A stretch of 64,000 nucleotides of DNA from assembly GCF_013374115.1 (NCBI RefSeq), contig NZ_AP022673.1, positions 372,001 to 436,000 on the forward strand, read 5' to 3'. Below are positions 26,399 to 35,706 of this stretch, piece by piece. The position numbers and the translations under genes were made by a program. Positions within the stretch are counted from its first letter, which is position 1, and every line of letters starts with the position of its first letter. This DNA is from Sphingomonas sp. HMP9. GTDB taxonomy: Bacteria > Pseudomonadota > Alphaproteobacteria > Sphingomonadales > Sphingomonadaceae. The notes beneath the pieces were generated by a model, which worked only from the letters and a program-made list of their open reading frames with translations, had not been told where the DNA came from and made no database searches.

Positions 26399-27592
26399 TT
26401 AGCGCCACAACTCCAGCGCCATCGCGGTCGCTTCGCCGCCGCCGATGCAGAGCGAGGCAAGGCCGCGCTTCTGGCCGGTGGTCTCCAATGCCGACAGCAA
26501 CGTCGCCAGGATGCGCGCGCCGCTCGCACCGATCGGGTGGCCCAGCGCGCACGCGCCGCCGTGGATGTTCACCTTGTCGTGCGACAGGCCGAGGTCGCGC
26601 ATCGCGATCATCGCAACCACTGCAAACGCCTCGTTGACCTCGAACAGGTCGATATCGGCCGCCGACCAACCCGCCTTCTCCATGGCCTTACGCATCGCGA
26701 ATACCGGTGCGGTCGTGAACAGCGCTGGCGCATGCGCATGCGCTGCGTGCGCCACGACGCGCGCTATTGGCGTGATGCCCAGCCGCTCGGCAACGCTCGC
26801 ACGCGTCATCACCAGCGCGGCGGCGCCGTCGGAGATCGACGAAGCGTTGGCGGCGGTGATCGTTCCGTCCTTCGAAAAGGCGGGCTTCAGCGTCGGGATC
26901 TTGGCGACGTCGCCCTTGGCCGGCTGTTCGTCGAGCGTGACCGTCGTCGTGCCCTTGCGGCCCGCAATCTCGACCGACACGATCTCGCGATCGAACGCGC
27001 CCGACGTCTGCGCGCGCTGCGCACGGTGCAGCGACTCGATCGCGTAATCGTCCATCTGCTTACGCGTGAACTGGTATTCGTGCGCGGTATCCTCGGCGAA
27101 ATTGCCCATCAGCTTGCCGGGTTCGTACGCATCCTCAAGCCCGTCGAGATACATATGGTCGTACATCCGGTCATGCCCGATCCGCGCGCCGCCACGGTGG
27201 CTCTTCGACAGATACGGCGCGTTGGTCATGCTCTCCATGCCACCCGCGACCAGTAGGTCGACCGACCCCGCCGCCAGTGCATCGGCCGCGAGGATCGCCG
27301 CCTGCATTCCCGATCCGCACATCTTGTTGACCGTCGTCGCCTCGACATGGTCGCCGAGCCCGGCGTTGATCGCCGCCTGCCGCGCGGGCGCCTGGCCCAG
27401 CCCGGCGGGCAACACGCAGCCCATGTAAATCCGCTCGATGTCCGCGGCCGACACGCCCGACCGGCCGACCGCACCGCGGACTGCATCGGCGCCAAGCTGA
27501 GTCGCGGTCGCGCCCGCGAGCTCGCCCTGGAACGATCCCATCGGCGTACGCGCGTAGGACAGGATGACGACGGGATCTCGATCGACGGCCAC
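26399..27592 (-). CDS. Acetyl-CoA C-acetyltransferase (thiolase)
   Basis: 397 residues, standard thiolase length. Nucleophile Cys92 (NKMCGSGMQA), the NEAFA motif, the His/Cys region GGACALGHPIGASGARIL and the C-terminal CIGGGEA. It condenses two acetyl-CoA to acetoacetyl-CoA or the reverse (ketone, PHB or fatty acid breakdown). No phaB, phaC or fad gene is adjacent. ATG 27592. Confidence 0.92.
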   Translation of the reverse strand: MAVDRDPVVILSYARTPMGSFQGELAGATATQLGADAVRGAVGRSGVSAADIERIYMGCVLPAGLGQAPARQAAINAGLGDHVEATTVNKMCGSGMQAAILAADALAAGSVDLLVAGGMESMTNAPYLSKSHRGGARIGHDRMYDHMYLDGLEDAYEPGKLMGNFAEDTAHEYQFTRKQMDDYAIESLHRAQRAQTSGAFDREIVSVEIAGRKGTTTVTLDEQPAKGDVAKIPTLKPAFSKDGTITAANASSISDGAAALVMTRASVAERLGITPIARVVAHAAHAHAPALFTTAPVFAMRKAMEKAGWSAADIDLFEVNEAFAVVAMIAMRDLGLSHDKVNIHGGACALGHPIGASGARILATLLSALETTGQKRGLASLCIGGGEATAMALELWR

Positions 27593-27681
27593 TTCAGCTC
27601 TCCAGTTATTCTTCTGCCCCCGTATCTGGGGTTGATGCGCGGCAATACAAAGCAGCGCGGGATGCGCCTAGACCCATCGGC

Positions 27682-27933
27682 ATGGAAACACTCATCACAA
27701 CGCTCAAATGGTGTGCAGCAGGGTCGGGCGTGATCGCCGCCTTCATGGTGTCGCTGGACTTCGGCCGGCGCGTGACGGGGTGGGGGTTCGTGCTGTTCGT
27801 CGGCTCGTCGATCGCGTGGCTGAGCGGTGCGGCCTTGACCGGGGACTGGGCGCTGGGCACGCAGAATATCGTGTTGTTCGGGATCAACCTCCTCGGCGTG
27901 TATCGCTACTTGGTGCGCAAGACGGGTGTCTGA
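27682..27933 (+). CDS. Small membrane protein
   Basis: 83 residues with about three hydrophobic segments (WCAAGSGVIAAFMVSL, WGFVLFVGSSIAWLSGAAL, NIVLFGINLLGVYRYL). The tail YRYLVRKTG is cytoplasmic-like. Not assigned. It ends inside the start of the prepilin peptidase gene (8-bp overlap), so the two are likely coexpressed. Confidence 0.65.
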   Translation: METLITTLKWCAAGSGVIAAFMVSLDFGRRVTGWGFVLFVGSSIAWLSGAALTGDWALGTQNIVLFGINLLGVYRYLVRKTGV

Positions 27934-28681
27934 GCCCGCGTTCTGGGCGGTGCTGCTCGCGGTACTCGGTGCGATCGTCGGCAGCTTCGTCGCGGCGCTG
28001 GTGACGCGATGGCCCGATGGTCGATCGGTGGCTCAGGGGCGGTCGGCTTGCGACGCCTGCGGACGAACGCTGCGCCCGAGCGACCTCGTGCCGCTGCTCA
28101 GTGCACTGATTCTGCGAGGACGCTGTTGGTCGTGTCGCGCACCGATCAGCCCCGTCCATTGGCGGATCGAACTGGCCGGGCTGGTGATCGGCGTCGCGGC
28201 GGGGATCGTGGTGCCGGGGCCGGTCGGGCTCGCGGGTGCGGTCTTCGGATGGCTGCTCCTAGCGCTCGCCAGCCTCGATCTCGTCGCGTTCTGGCTCCCC
28301 GGTCGGTTGACCGGGCTGCTCGCCCTCGCCGGCTTGGCGAGCGCGGCGATCGGCATCGATCCGCCGCTTCCCGAGCGACTGATTGGCGGCATCGCCGGGT
28401 TCGGCACGCTGTGGCTGGTCGCGCTCGGCTATCGGCATGTGCGCGGGCGCGACGGGATGGGCGGCGGCGACCCGAAGCTGTTCGGAGCAATAGGGCTATG
28501 GCTCGGATGGCAAATGTTGCCGGCCGTTCTGCTGATCGCAAGCATGATCGGGCTCGGTGTCGTCCTCGCTGCACACCTCAAGGGACGCAGCATGGCCGCG
28601 GACACCGCGCTTCCGTTCGGCGCGTTGCTCGCGATCGCGGGTTATCCCGCGTGGTTGTTCATGATAGGCCTGACGTCATGA
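27926..28681 (+). CDS. pilD: Type IV prepilin peptidase / leader N-methyltransferase
   Basis: 251 residues from a GTG start overlapping the upstream gene. Polytopic inner-membrane A24 protease: two CxxC pairs in the cytoplasmic domain (CDACGRTL and CWSCRAPI) bind zinc, and the catalytic Asp residues lie in SLDLVAFWLPG and GMGGGDPKL. It cleaves and methylates pilin or pseudopilin leaders. No pil or gsp genes adjoin. The name pilD versus gspO is arbitrary here. Confidence 0.9.
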   Translation: MSEPAFWAVLLAVLGAIVGSFVAALVTRWPDGRSVAQGRSACDACGRTLRPSDLVPLLSALILRGRCWSCRAPISPVHWRIELAGLVIGVAAGIVVPGPVGLAGAVFGWLLLALASLDLVAFWLPGRLTGLLALAGLASAAIGIDPPLPERLIGGIAGFGTLWLVALGYRHVRGRDGMGGGDPKLFGAIGLWLGWQMLPAVLLIASMIGLGVVLAAHLKGRSMAADTALPFGALLAIAGYPAWLFMIGLTS

Positions 28682-29112
28682 TATCGCTCGCTCTTATGCT
28701 CGCGCTGCAGACCGCGACGGCTGCTCCTGCCGCCAATCCGGGTCCCGGCCCCCTTGGTGCGATCGGCACTCAGAAGCTGCCCGCGAAAGGATGTGCCGCC
28801 TATCTGTGGAGCATGGACGTCGGCCGGCAACTTGTCGCGATGGCGACCGCCGACCCTGCGCAGATCCGCGTAGCGGTCGACGGCAAGACGACCGATTACG
28901 CGGTGGCCACCCAGTCGCCTACGATCGGCTTCGGCTTTGGCGGAGTCACCCAGTATCGCGGCGGCGACGTGACCGCGACGCTAGACATGGCGATCGCCGT
29001 GCGCGCCGACATTTCGGCAGGCGCGACCGTGACGTCCGCGACGCTCCGCATCGACCGCCCCGGACGCGATACCGTCGTCATGCCGGTCGGTGGTCTAATC
29101 GGCTGTGTCTGA
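28678..29112 (+). CDS. Exported hypothetical protein
   Basis: 144 residues. A short signal peptide (MISLALMLALQTATAAPA) precedes a beta-rich domain with two Cys (KGCAAYLW and LIGCV at the extreme end) that could pair. ATGA overlap with the prepilin peptidase gene suggests an operon. Function unknown; a role in envelope or secretion is only suggested by neighbours. Confidence 0.6.
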   Translation: MISLALMLALQTATAAPAANPGPGPLGAIGTQKLPAKGCAAYLWSMDVGRQLVAMATADPAQIRVAVDGKTTDYAVATQSPTIGFGFGGVTQYRGGDVTATLDMAIAVRADISAGATVTSATLRIDRPGRDTVVMPVGGLIGCV

Positions 29113-29206
29113 GGTAAATTTGTTGGAAACCAAGCCGTCCTATGTGCGTTACGTGGGCGAAGATGGGGGTGAATCGAGTACGATCGCTGCCTGTAAAGGG
29201 GATCGT

Positions 29207-31405
29207 GTGAAAGCTTCGAACAGCCGGCATCATTGGCTCGCTCTGGCGTTGGTAGCGTCGACAACGGGATTTGCGGCGACTGGTTCCGCCCAATTGGCGA
29301 AGCCGGGCACTGCCCCGGCCAAGGGTCCCGACGCGCCCAAGCCAAGCGACCGGCCGCAATCCAGCGATCCGCGCAACGATGCGCCGATCGTACCCGATTC
29401 CGAGTTCGACAGCGCGTTGCCGCCGTTGAGCGGCAACCTGAACGCGCCTTTGGAAGCGATGGCGCCGCTGCCGGCTTCGTCGACCCAGGCACCTGCCACG
29501 CCGGCTACCGCTACGACTTCGGCAACGACGGTCACTGGCGACGTCCTGCCGCCGACCGGCCCCGCCGATCCGCAACTCGCGCAACCGCTGACCCCGCTGT
29601 CGAGCTTCGACACGACTCCGCTCCAAACTGCGGCGGACATCAAGGACAAGGACGCGCCCGAGATCCGGTACGAGACCGCGACCAAGGGGCTCGACAAGGC
29701 GGGACCCGGGCTAGAGGGCGAATACAAGGCGCTGTCCGCGCTCGCCGAGGGCAAGGGCAAGGCGGCGAACGCCACGCAGGTCGCGGCGCGCGGCCGCGAG
29801 GACGAGGCGCTCGCGGTACGCTTGCTGAAGTCGCTCGGCTATTATGACGCCACCGCGATCTCGACGATTGAGACGATCCCCGACGCCGACAAGACCAAGC
29901 CCGCGCAGCTCAAGGCGACCGTCAGCGCGCAGCCCGGGCGGCTTTATTCGCTGTCGTCGATTACCGTGCAGGCGAACGCGACGACGCCCCCCGATCTGGT
30001 CCGCCAGCAATTGCCGCTGAAAGTCGGCGATCCGATCGAGGCCGCCCGGATCCAGGGCGCGGAAGCGAATGTCAGCCTGACGCTGCCGCAACAGGGCTAT
30101 CCGTTCGTCAAGGTCGGCGAGCGCGACATCCTGCTCGACGATCAGACCCCGACCGGCGCGTATACGCTGCCCGTCGATATCGGCCCGCGCGCCTCGTTCG
30201 GCCAGCTTCGCACCGAGGGCGATCCGGTCTTTAATCTCAAGCATCTCGGCCTGTTCCCGCGGTTTAAGACGGGCGAACTCTACGACAATCGGATGACCGA
30301 CGATCTGCGCGATGCGCTGGTCGCGACGTCGCAATTCTCGACCGTATCGGTCGAGCCGGTCCGCACCGGCACGGTCAACCCCGACGGCACCGAGCAGGTC
30401 GACCTGCTGGTGCGCCAGAGCGCGGGCAAGCCCCGCTCGCTCGGTGGCAATGTCGGCTTCTCGACCGGCCAGGGCTTCCGTGCCGAGGGGACGTGGCAGC
30501 ACCGCAACCTGTTCCCCTATGAGGGCGCGCTGATCGGGTCGGTGATCGCAGGCACGCAGGAACAGGGGCTGGCGGGCACGTTCCGCCGCGCGAACGCGGG
30601 CCGCCGCGACCGGACGTTCAGCCTGACCGCGGGCGCGAACCATTCGAATTACGACGCCTATGACGCGTTCACGACCAGCGTCGGCGTTCGCTGGAGCTAC
30701 GACTCGACGCCAATCTGGCAGAAGCCGCTGACCTATTATTATGGCGGCGAACTCGTGGGCACGAACGAGAGCGTCTATGACTTCGCGCAGGGCAAGGACG
30801 TTCGCCGGACCTACGGCATCGTCGCGCTGCCGGGCCAGGTGAAGTTCGATCGGTCGGACAGCCTGCTCAATCCGACCAAGGGCTATCGCCTGACGCTAAA
30901 CCTCAGCCCCGAAACATCGGTGCAGGGGTCGGTCAAGCCGTACATCCGGACGATGATCGAGGGGACGTTCTACTACCCCGTCTCCAGCAGCATCGTCATC
31001 GCCGGGCGTGCCAAGGCAGGCTCGATCCAGGGCGTCGACCGCGACGACCTGGCACCGTCGCGGCGTTATTACGGCGGCGGCGGCGGATCCGTGCGCGGCT
31101 ATGGCTATCAGCGGCTTGGGCCGTTCGATCCTAACGGCAACCCGATCGGCGGGCGTTCGCTCAACGAATTTGCGCTCGAAGCCCGCTACCGGTTCGGCGA
31201 TTTCGGCATCGTGCCGTTCATCGATGCCGGCAACAGCTACGAGAGCAGCACGCCGAACCTGTCGTCTCTGCGCTATGGTGCGGGTATCGGCGGGCGCTTC
31301 TATACCAGCTTCGGCCCGATGCGTTTCGATATCGCGACGCCGCTGAACCCACGCGAGGGCGACGGCAAGATCGCGCTCTACATCTCGATCGGGCAGGCAT
31401 TCTAA
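29207..31405 (+). CDS. tamA: Autotransporter assembly factor TamA
   Basis: 732 residues from GTG 29207, preceded by AAGGGG and giving a signal peptide (HHWLALALVASTTGFAATGSA). An earlier in-frame GTG at 29105 adds a non-signal leader. A long Pro/Ala/Thr-rich linker (about 30-140) precedes POTRA-type repeats, then a 16-strand Omp85 barrel with RRYYGGGGGSVRGYGYQRLG and a C-terminal aromatic strand ending GQAF. With TamB it moves lipids or proteins to the outer membrane. It overlaps tamB by one base. Confidence 0.9.
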   Translation: MKASNSRHHWLALALVASTTGFAATGSAQLAKPGTAPAKGPDAPKPSDRPQSSDPRNDAPIVPDSEFDSALPPLSGNLNAPLEAMAPLPASSTQAPATPATATTSATTVTGDVLPPTGPADPQLAQPLTPLSSFDTTPLQTAADIKDKDAPEIRYETATKGLDKAGPGLEGEYKALSALAEGKGKAANATQVAARGREDEALAVRLLKSLGYYDATAISTIETIPDADKTKPAQLKATVSAQPGRLYSLSSITVQANATTPPDLVRQQLPLKVGDPIEAARIQGAEANVSLTLPQQGYPFVKVGERDILLDDQTPTGAYTLPVDIGPRASFGQLRTEGDPVFNLKHLGLFPRFKTGELYDNRMTDDLRDALVATSQFSTVSVEPVRTGTVNPDGTEQVDLLVRQSAGKPRSLGGNVGFSTGQGFRAEGTWQHRNLFPYEGALIGSVIAGTQEQGLAGTFRRANAGRRDRTFSLTAGANHSNYDAYDAFTTSVGVRWSYDSTPIWQKPLTYYYGGELVGTNESVYDFAQGKDVRRTYGIVALPGQVKFDRSDSLLNPTKGYRLTLNLSPETSVQGSVKPYIRTMIEGTFYYPVSSSIVIAGRAKAGSIQGVDRDDLAPSRRYYGGGGGSVRGYGYQRLGPFDPNGNPIGGRSLNEFALEARYRFGDFGIVPFIDAGNSYESSTPNLSSLRYGAGIGGRFYTSFGPMRFDIATPLNPREGDGKIALYISIGQAF

Positions 31406-34400
31406 TGGCCGAAAACGGCACCCCTGCGGTCGAGCAGACCGTCATCGTCGCGCGTCGCCCCTTGTGGCAGCGTTTCCTGAAATGGCTGGCGATCCTTGTC
31501 CTCGGCTTGGTCGCGCTCGTCCTGATCGTCCTGTTCGGCATCAACACCGATCCCGGCCGGCGGCTTGTCGCGGACCAGATCGGCGGCTACACAACCGCCT
31601 CGGGGCTGAACATCAAGGTCGGCCGCATCGACGGCTCGATCTACGGCGCAATGACCTTGAGTGACGTCCGCGTCTCGGACCCCAAGGGCGTGTTCCTGAC
31701 CAGCCCGAAGCTCGCCGTCGACTGGCGCCCATTCGCATTCGCCAAGAACCATGTCGACGTGCGCTCGCTGACGACTCCGCTCGTCACGCTGCAGCGCCGT
31801 CCGGTACTCAACGCAACGCCGACCGATCCCAACGCGCCGTTGCTCCCCGATCTCGACATTGACATCAACCGTCTGGTGATCGACCGCTTCCTGATCGCCA
31901 AGCCGGTGACCGGCCAGACGCATATCGTGAAGATCGACGGCACCGTGCATGTCGCGGACAAGCGCGCGCAGCTCACCACCAACGCGGCTGCGCTCACTGG
32001 CCCCGGCATCGCCGGCGGCGATCGCCTCATGCTCAAGCTCGATGCGGTCCCGGCGCAGAACAAGTTCGACGTGAACGTGAGGCTGACCGCGCCGGTCGGC
32101 GGGGTGGTCGCGACGATGGGATCGTTAAAGGCGCCGCTGACCGCGACCGTCGATGGCCGCGGCAGCTGGGCCGTGTGGCAGGGCCGCGCAGTCGCAACGC
32201 TCGGCGGCGGGCAGCTCGCGAACCTCGCACTCACCGCGAAGAACGGCCATATCGAAGTGCGCGGCTCGACGCGTCCCGGCCTGTATCTCGAAGGGCCCGT
32301 CGAACGCCTGACCGCGCCACAGCTCGACGTCGCGATCGACACGACGCTCAACGACCGCAAGGCCGACACGCGGGTGACGCTGAAGTCGGACGCGCTCGCC
32401 GTCGACGCGGGTGGTCTGATCGATCTCGCCAATAGCCGGTTCGGCAATTTCGCGGTGAACGCAAAGCTGCTGACGCCGGGCGCGATCCTTCCCAACCTCC
32501 GCGGTCGTGACGTCACGGCGCGCGTCGTCCTCGACGGTGCGTTCGCGATGCCCACGGTCGACTACAAGGTGCGCGCCGCGACGATCGCGTTCGGCGACAT
32601 GGGCGTCGAGAACCTCTATGCTGAGGGTCTCGCCCGCATCAACGCGGACCGCATCCTGGTCCCCGTCAAGGCGCGCGCGCGCCGCGTGACCGGGCTCAAC
32701 GCCGCGGTCGGCGGTCTCGCCACCAACGTCGCGATCGACGGCGACTTCGCGATCTCTGGCGTCAACATCCTGTCCGACAACCTTAAGATCCGCTCGGACA
32801 AGATCGACGCGACCGCGGTCGTCGTCGCGAACATGGCGACCGGCCGCTACACCGGCGCACTGAAGGGGCGGGTCAACAACTACCGCGTCGACGGCATCGG
32901 CATCGTCAACCTGACGACCGACGCCAAGCTGGTGCCGGGGCCCAATGGCGGCTTCGGGATCACCGGCCGCGTCGTCGCGCAGACCTCGCAGATCTTCAAC
33001 GAAGGCGCTCGCAGCTTCCTCGGCGGCAACGCGATCGTCCGCTCGGATATCGGCTACAGTCCTGAAGGCATCGTCACCTTCCGCAACCTGCGGATGAACG
33101 CGCCCCAATTCCGAGTCACGCGCGGCGAAGGCCGGTTCGATCCGGCGACCGGAGCGGTGCTGGTCAATGCCGATGCCTATTCGACCGTCTACGGCCCGCT
33201 GTCCGCACGCGTGACCGGCAGCGCGACCGCCCCTGTCGTCGTGCTGCGCGCCCCGCGGCCGGGCGTCGGCGTCGGGCTCGTCAACCTCAACGCGCGCATT
33301 GTCGGCCGTGGCGGCGCCTATGCCGTCACCGCGAGCGGCGGCACCAATTACGGCCCGTTTACCGCCGACGTGCTCGTCACGCCGGGCACGCAGCTCGCGG
33401 TCGACATGCGCCGCGTGGTGTTCGCCGGGATCGTCGGCAGCGGGCGTATCGTTCAGACCGCCACAGGTCCGTTCGCCGGCGCGCTCCAGTTCGCGGGCCA
33501 GGGTCTGTCGGGCAACGTTCGTCTCGCCAACCAGCGCGGCTATCAGCGCGCCGACGTCGCCGCGCGCGCCAATGGCGCCCGGATCCCCGGGATGGTCTAT
33601 TTCACGATTGGCCGCGCGATCATTAACGCGACCGCGGTCCTGACTCCGACGCCTCAGATCGTCGCCGACGCGCAGATCGCGGACATGCGCTATGGCGCGA
33701 TCGTCCTGTCCGCAGGCCGCGCGAAGGTGAACTATGTCGGCGGCAACGGCACCGCGCAGGCGCTGCTGACCGGCTCGAACGGCGTCCCCTTCCGCCTCGC
33801 GGTCAACGCCAAGCTCAGCCCGAACAACTACCTCGTCGCGGCGCAGGGCCAGGCCAACGGCATCGACTTCCGCACCGTCAACCCGGCGCACATCCAGGCA
33901 GTGAAGGGCGAATATCGCCTGTCGCCGACCCGGATCGACTTCGGTGGCGCAGGCGGCGGCTCGGCACGTCTCGCGGGCACCTATGGCCGCGGCACGACCG
34001 CACAGGTCCGGCTCGATCGCCTCGATCTGTCGACTCTGTCCGCGCTCGTTCCCAATCTGGGGATCGGCGGCAAGGCCACCGGCAGCCTCGATTTCACGCA
34101 GGTCAATTCGACCGCGCTGCCCAACGCCGATGCGCGCATGACCGTCACCAACTTCACCCGCTCGGGTCTCGCCGCGGTCTCCGATCCCGTCGACATCGTG
34201 TTCGCCGGGACGCTCGGCGGCGAAGGCGGCACCGGCCGTGCGCTGGTGCGTCGCGGCACCTCGGTGATCGGCCGAATGGTCGCGAACCTGCGCCCGCTCC
34301 CCGCGGGCACCGGCTCGTGGAGCACGCGCCTGATGGCCGCGCCGCTGTCGGGCGGGATCCGCTATAACGGCCCGTCCGCGGTGCTGTTCAGCTTTGCCGC

Positions 34401-35637
34401 GATCCCGAACCAGCAATTGTCGGGGCCGATCGCAGTCGCCGCCGACTTCTCCGGCCGCCTCCAGGCACCGCAACTGAACGGCGTCGTCCGTGCCGACAAC
34501 CTGACCTACGACAACGAGACCTATGGGACCCGCCTGTCGCAGATGCGGATCGCCGGCCGCTTCTCGAACACCGACCTGCAACTGACGCAGCTCAGCGCGA
34601 AGGCCGGCGACGGCACCGTGCAGGCGCAGGGCTCGATCGGGTTCGCGGCCGACAGCGGCTTTCCGATCGATCTGCGCGCGACGCTGAACAACGCGCAGCT
34701 CGCCAAGAGCGATGCGATCAGCGCCACCACGACGGGCACGATCCACCTGACCAACGGGCGTGACGGCGGGCTCATCCAAGGCGATCTCCAGATCCCCGAG
34801 GCGCGCTACCAGATCATCCGCCAGGGTCAGGCCGAAGTGCCCGAACTGACCGGCGTCCGCCGCAAGAGCGACATCCGCACCCCGGTCTCGACTGACCGGT
34901 CGCAGGTGCCCGCAGTCGGCAAGTTCAAGCTCGACCTGCGCGTGCGTGCGCCGAACCAGCTGTTCGTGTCGGGCATGGGGCTCGAATCCGAATGGGAAAT
35001 GGACATGCGGATCGGCGGCACGTCCGCCGCGCCGGTCATCACCGGCGGAATGGATATCGTCCGCGGTACCTATTCCTTCTCGGGCAAGCGGTTCGAGGTC
35101 ACGAAGGGGCAGATCCGATTCCGCGGCGGTGCGCTGACCGACCCGGACATCAACATCCAGGCAAGCACTACGACCAGCGACATCACCGTGACGATCAACG
35201 TCACGGGCACCGGTCAGCGTCCGCAGATCGCGTTCACCTCGACGCCAACGCTGCCGCAGGACGAGGTGCTCAGCCGCCTGTTGTTCGGGTCGAGCCCGGC
35301 AAACCTGTCGGCGACCGAGGCGATCCAGCTGGCGTCTGCGCTGAACTCGCTGCGCGGGTCTGGTGGCGGGGGTCTTAACCCGCTCGGCAAGCTGCGTTCG
35401 GCGACTGGGTTCGATCGCCTCCGCGTCCTTGGCGCCGATGAGGCGACCGGCCGCGGCACCAGCCTCGCGGCGGGCAAGTACATCACGAAGAACATCTATG
35501 TAGAGATCGTGACCGACGCGAAGGGCTATACGTCGACTCAGCTCGAGATCGCGTTGACCAAGGCGCTCAGCCTCTTGTCGGCGGCGGGATCGAGCGGCGG
35601 GCAGAGCGCCAGCGTCAAATATACCAAGGACTATTGA
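31405..35637 (+). CDS. tamB: Translocation and assembly module protein TamB
   Basis: 1410 residues. An N-terminal inner-membrane helix (about 27-48, WLAILVLGLVALVLIVLFGI) is followed by a very long repetitive beta-taco region. The C-terminal DUF490/TamB domain has SGKRFEVTKGQIRF and TPTLPQDEVLSRLLFGSS. It forms an envelope-spanning lipid/protein conduit with TamA at the outer membrane. The length is normal for alphaproteobacterial members. Directly coupled to tamA (TAATG). Confidence 0.93.
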   Translation: MAENGTPAVEQTVIVARRPLWQRFLKWLAILVLGLVALVLIVLFGINTDPGRRLVADQIGGYTTASGLNIKVGRIDGSIYGAMTLSDVRVSDPKGVFLTSPKLAVDWRPFAFAKNHVDVRSLTTPLVTLQRRPVLNATPTDPNAPLLPDLDIDINRLVIDRFLIAKPVTGQTHIVKIDGTVHVADKRAQLTTNAAALTGPGIAGGDRLMLKLDAVPAQNKFDVNVRLTAPVGGVVATMGSLKAPLTATVDGRGSWAVWQGRAVATLGGGQLANLALTAKNGHIEVRGSTRPGLYLEGPVERLTAPQLDVAIDTTLNDRKADTRVTLKSDALAVDAGGLIDLANSRFGNFAVNAKLLTPGAILPNLRGRDVTARVVLDGAFAMPTVDYKVRAATIAFGDMGVENLYAEGLARINADRILVPVKARARRVTGLNAAVGGLATNVAIDGDFAISGVNILSDNLKIRSDKIDATAVVVANMATGRYTGALKGRVNNYRVDGIGIVNLTTDAKLVPGPNGGFGITGRVVAQTSQIFNEGARSFLGGNAIVRSDIGYSPEGIVTFRNLRMNAPQFRVTRGEGRFDPATGAVLVNADAYSTVYGPLSARVTGSATAPVVVLRAPRPGVGVGLVNLNARIVGRGGAYAVTASGGTNYGPFTADVLVTPGTQLAVDMRRVVFAGIVGSGRIVQTATGPFAGALQFAGQGLSGNVRLANQRGYQRADVAARANGARIPGMVYFTIGRAIINATAVLTPTPQIVADAQIADMRYGAIVLSAGRAKVNYVGGNGTAQALLTGSNGVPFRLAVNAKLSPNNYLVAAQGQANGIDFRTVNPAHIQAVKGEYRLSPTRIDFGGAGGGSARLAGTYGRGTTAQVRLDRLDLSTLSALVPNLGIGGKATGSLDFTQVNSTALPNADARMTVTNFTRSGLAAVSDPVDIVFAGTLGGEGGTGRALVRRGTSVIGRMVANLRPLPAGTGSWSTRLMAAPLSGGIRYNGPSAVLFSFAAIPNQQLSGPIAVAADFSGRLQAPQLNGVVRADNLTYDNETYGTRLSQMRIAGRFSNTDLQLTQLSAKAGDGTVQAQGSIGFAADSGFPIDLRATLNNAQLAKSDAISATTTGTIHLTNGRDGGLIQGDLQIPEARYQIIRQGQAEVPELTGVRRKSDIRTPVSTDRSQVPAVGKFKLDLRVRAPNQLFVSGMGLESEWEMDMRIGGTSAAPVITGGMDIVRGTYSFSGKRFEVTKGQIRFRGGALTDPDINIQASTTTSDITVTINVTGTGQRPQIAFTSTPTLPQDEVLSRLLFGSSPANLSATEAIQLASALNSLRGSGGGGLNPLGKLRSATGFDRLRVLGADEATGRGTSLAAGKYITKNIYVEIVTDAKGYTSTQLEIALTKALSLLSAAGSSGGQSASVKYTKDY

Positions 35638-35706
35638 GTAAAGAACACAACAGGATAGGTTCGGTTATGAAACCTAGGGCGTAACGCCGGGGCGAGAGGA
35701 TGCAGC

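Noticed and set aside
32125..34779. Open frame of 884 codons on the minus strand inside tamB
   Set aside because: It is antisense to a well-supported gene. The product is Arg/Asp/Ala-rich without any fold pattern, as expected from codon bias in high-GC DNA.
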